Notes under the pieces: generated by a model
Database searches by the model: none
Seen by the model: only the letters and a program-made list of their open reading frames with translations
Told to the model about the DNA's origin: nothing
Origin: Candidatus Symbiothrix sp.
GTDB taxonomy: Bacteria; Bacteroidota; Bacteroidia; Bacteroidales; Azobacteroidaceae
Direction: 5' to 3'
Assembly (NCBI GenBank): GCA_031261285.1
Contig: JAISKM010000112.1
Span: 1 to 32,570 of the forward strand
Length of the DNA: 32,570 nucleotides
Shown: positions 32,310 through 32,570 of the stretch, piece after piece
Layout: each line of letters starts with the position of its first letter
Position numbering within the stretch: position 1 is the first letter of the stretch
Position numbers and translations under genes: made by a program

Positions 32310-32340
32310 TTTGGTAATTAAAAAAAAGTTTGTACCTTTG
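32310..32340 (+). promoter_or_regulatory. Promoter of leader C
   Basis: TTTG (32310-32313), 19 nt, TACCTTTG (32333-32340). Back to back with the aromatic operon promoter. Confidence 0.75.
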
Positions 32341-32345
32341 CGAGG

Positions 32346-32570
32346 TCATTGCGGGTTTGATCCGCAATTCCATAATATAAATATAAAGTAAAAATAAGCG
32401 TATGAACTGAAAATAATGTGATAATACACACATTTTAAAAGACATTTTGGAAAAAGCGTTATAGCTTTTATTCTCACTCTTGAAACTTAGGAAATTTCAA
32501 ACACAACGAGAATAGATAGTGATAACGTTCACGCCGATCGGGCGTGGGCTTTATTCATTTATTAGTTGTG
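32346..32570 (+). ncRNA. Conserved structured leader RNA, copy C, cut by window edge
   Basis: Starts after the promoter at 32310-32340. It carries the box AAAGACATTTTGG (32438-32450), the AAAAGCG/GCTTTT hairpin, GAATA/TTATTC, the apical hairpin GTTCACGCC/GGGCGTGGGC region, and the helix CACAAC (32502-32507) with GTTGTG (32565-32570), where the window ends. A GATAAT-containing upstream box (TGTGATAATACACACA) parallels TGTGATACACACA in copies A and B. The 3' strand of the outer helices and the T-run should lie just outside. An ATTGCGG...CCGCAAT palindrome (32348-32368) is inserted near its 5' end. Confidence 0.7.
32348..32368. repeat. ATTGCGG...CCGCAAT palindrome at the start of leader C
   Basis: Same element as at 10464-10484 with one loop change. 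Absent from the corresponding place in leaders A and B, so it is a later insertion. Confidence 0.75.

Overview
The window looks like a chromosomal segment of a Bacteroidota (Bacteroidales-like) bacterium. The evidence is: (i) thirteen copies of the Bacteroidota promoter, a TAnnTTTG -7 box, most with a TTTG or TTG about 18-22 nt upstream; (ii) almost no Shine-Dalgarno sequences; (iii) typical Bacteroidota gene content and order, namely Porin_10 porin, the VorB-type 2-oxoacid:ferredoxin oxidoreductase operon behind a TPR gene, dxs-trkA, a DAHP synthase/chorismate mutase fusion with tyrA, ligA followed by a DUF6913-like gene, and FISUMP-like secreted proteins. No species can be named from the sequence.

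Layout. 1-1400: two small secreted-protein genes on the minus strand (one cut by the window edge), a cluster of palindromes, and a long structured 5' leader. 1445-7700: porin, then a minus-strand operon TPR-delta-alpha-beta-gamma for a ferredoxin-dependent 2-oxoacid oxidoreductase. 7747-9460: glnS. 9710-10870: a FISUMP-like secreted protein with a second copy of the leader. 10950-14376: dxs-trkA and tRNA-Leu(UAG). 14417-18108: secreted phosphodiester glycosidase, and divergently N-carbamoylputrescine amidase-like hydrolase plus YgiQ radical SAM protein. 18280-21510: ssb, ligA, DUF6913-like gene, terminator. 21718-22403: toxin-antitoxin-like pair. 22542-28598: gltB-gltD (glutamate synthase). 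28616-32292: minus-strand aromatic amino acid operon (aminotransferase, inserted four-helix-bundle gene, DAHP synthase/chorismate mutase, tyrA). 32310-32570: a third copy of the leader reading out of the window.

Three things stand out. First, the aromatic operon begins with what looks like a complete ribosome-mediated attenuator: a 17-residue leader peptide with nine Phe/Tyr residues, a stop codon one base before an antiterminator arm, and a terminator hairpin ten bases before the first gene. Second, a roughly 190-nt structured RNA occurs three times, each time just downstream of the same kind of promoter; in two copies it sits ahead of secreted-protein genes of one family, and one helix has three different sequences that all keep their pairing. 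Third, short palindromic repeats have spread widely: they lie in frame inside ygiQ, ligA and gltB, supply the stop codon or C-terminal tail of three other enzymes, encode part of a signal peptide, and replace promoter -33 regions.

Metabolic theme: GltBD supplies glutamate, the amino donor for the aminotransferase; the Vor-type enzyme links 2-oxoacids to ferredoxin; and the aromatic operon appears to sense charged tRNA-Phe/tRNA-Tyr. All functional calls rest on motif recognition by eye; no database search was run.
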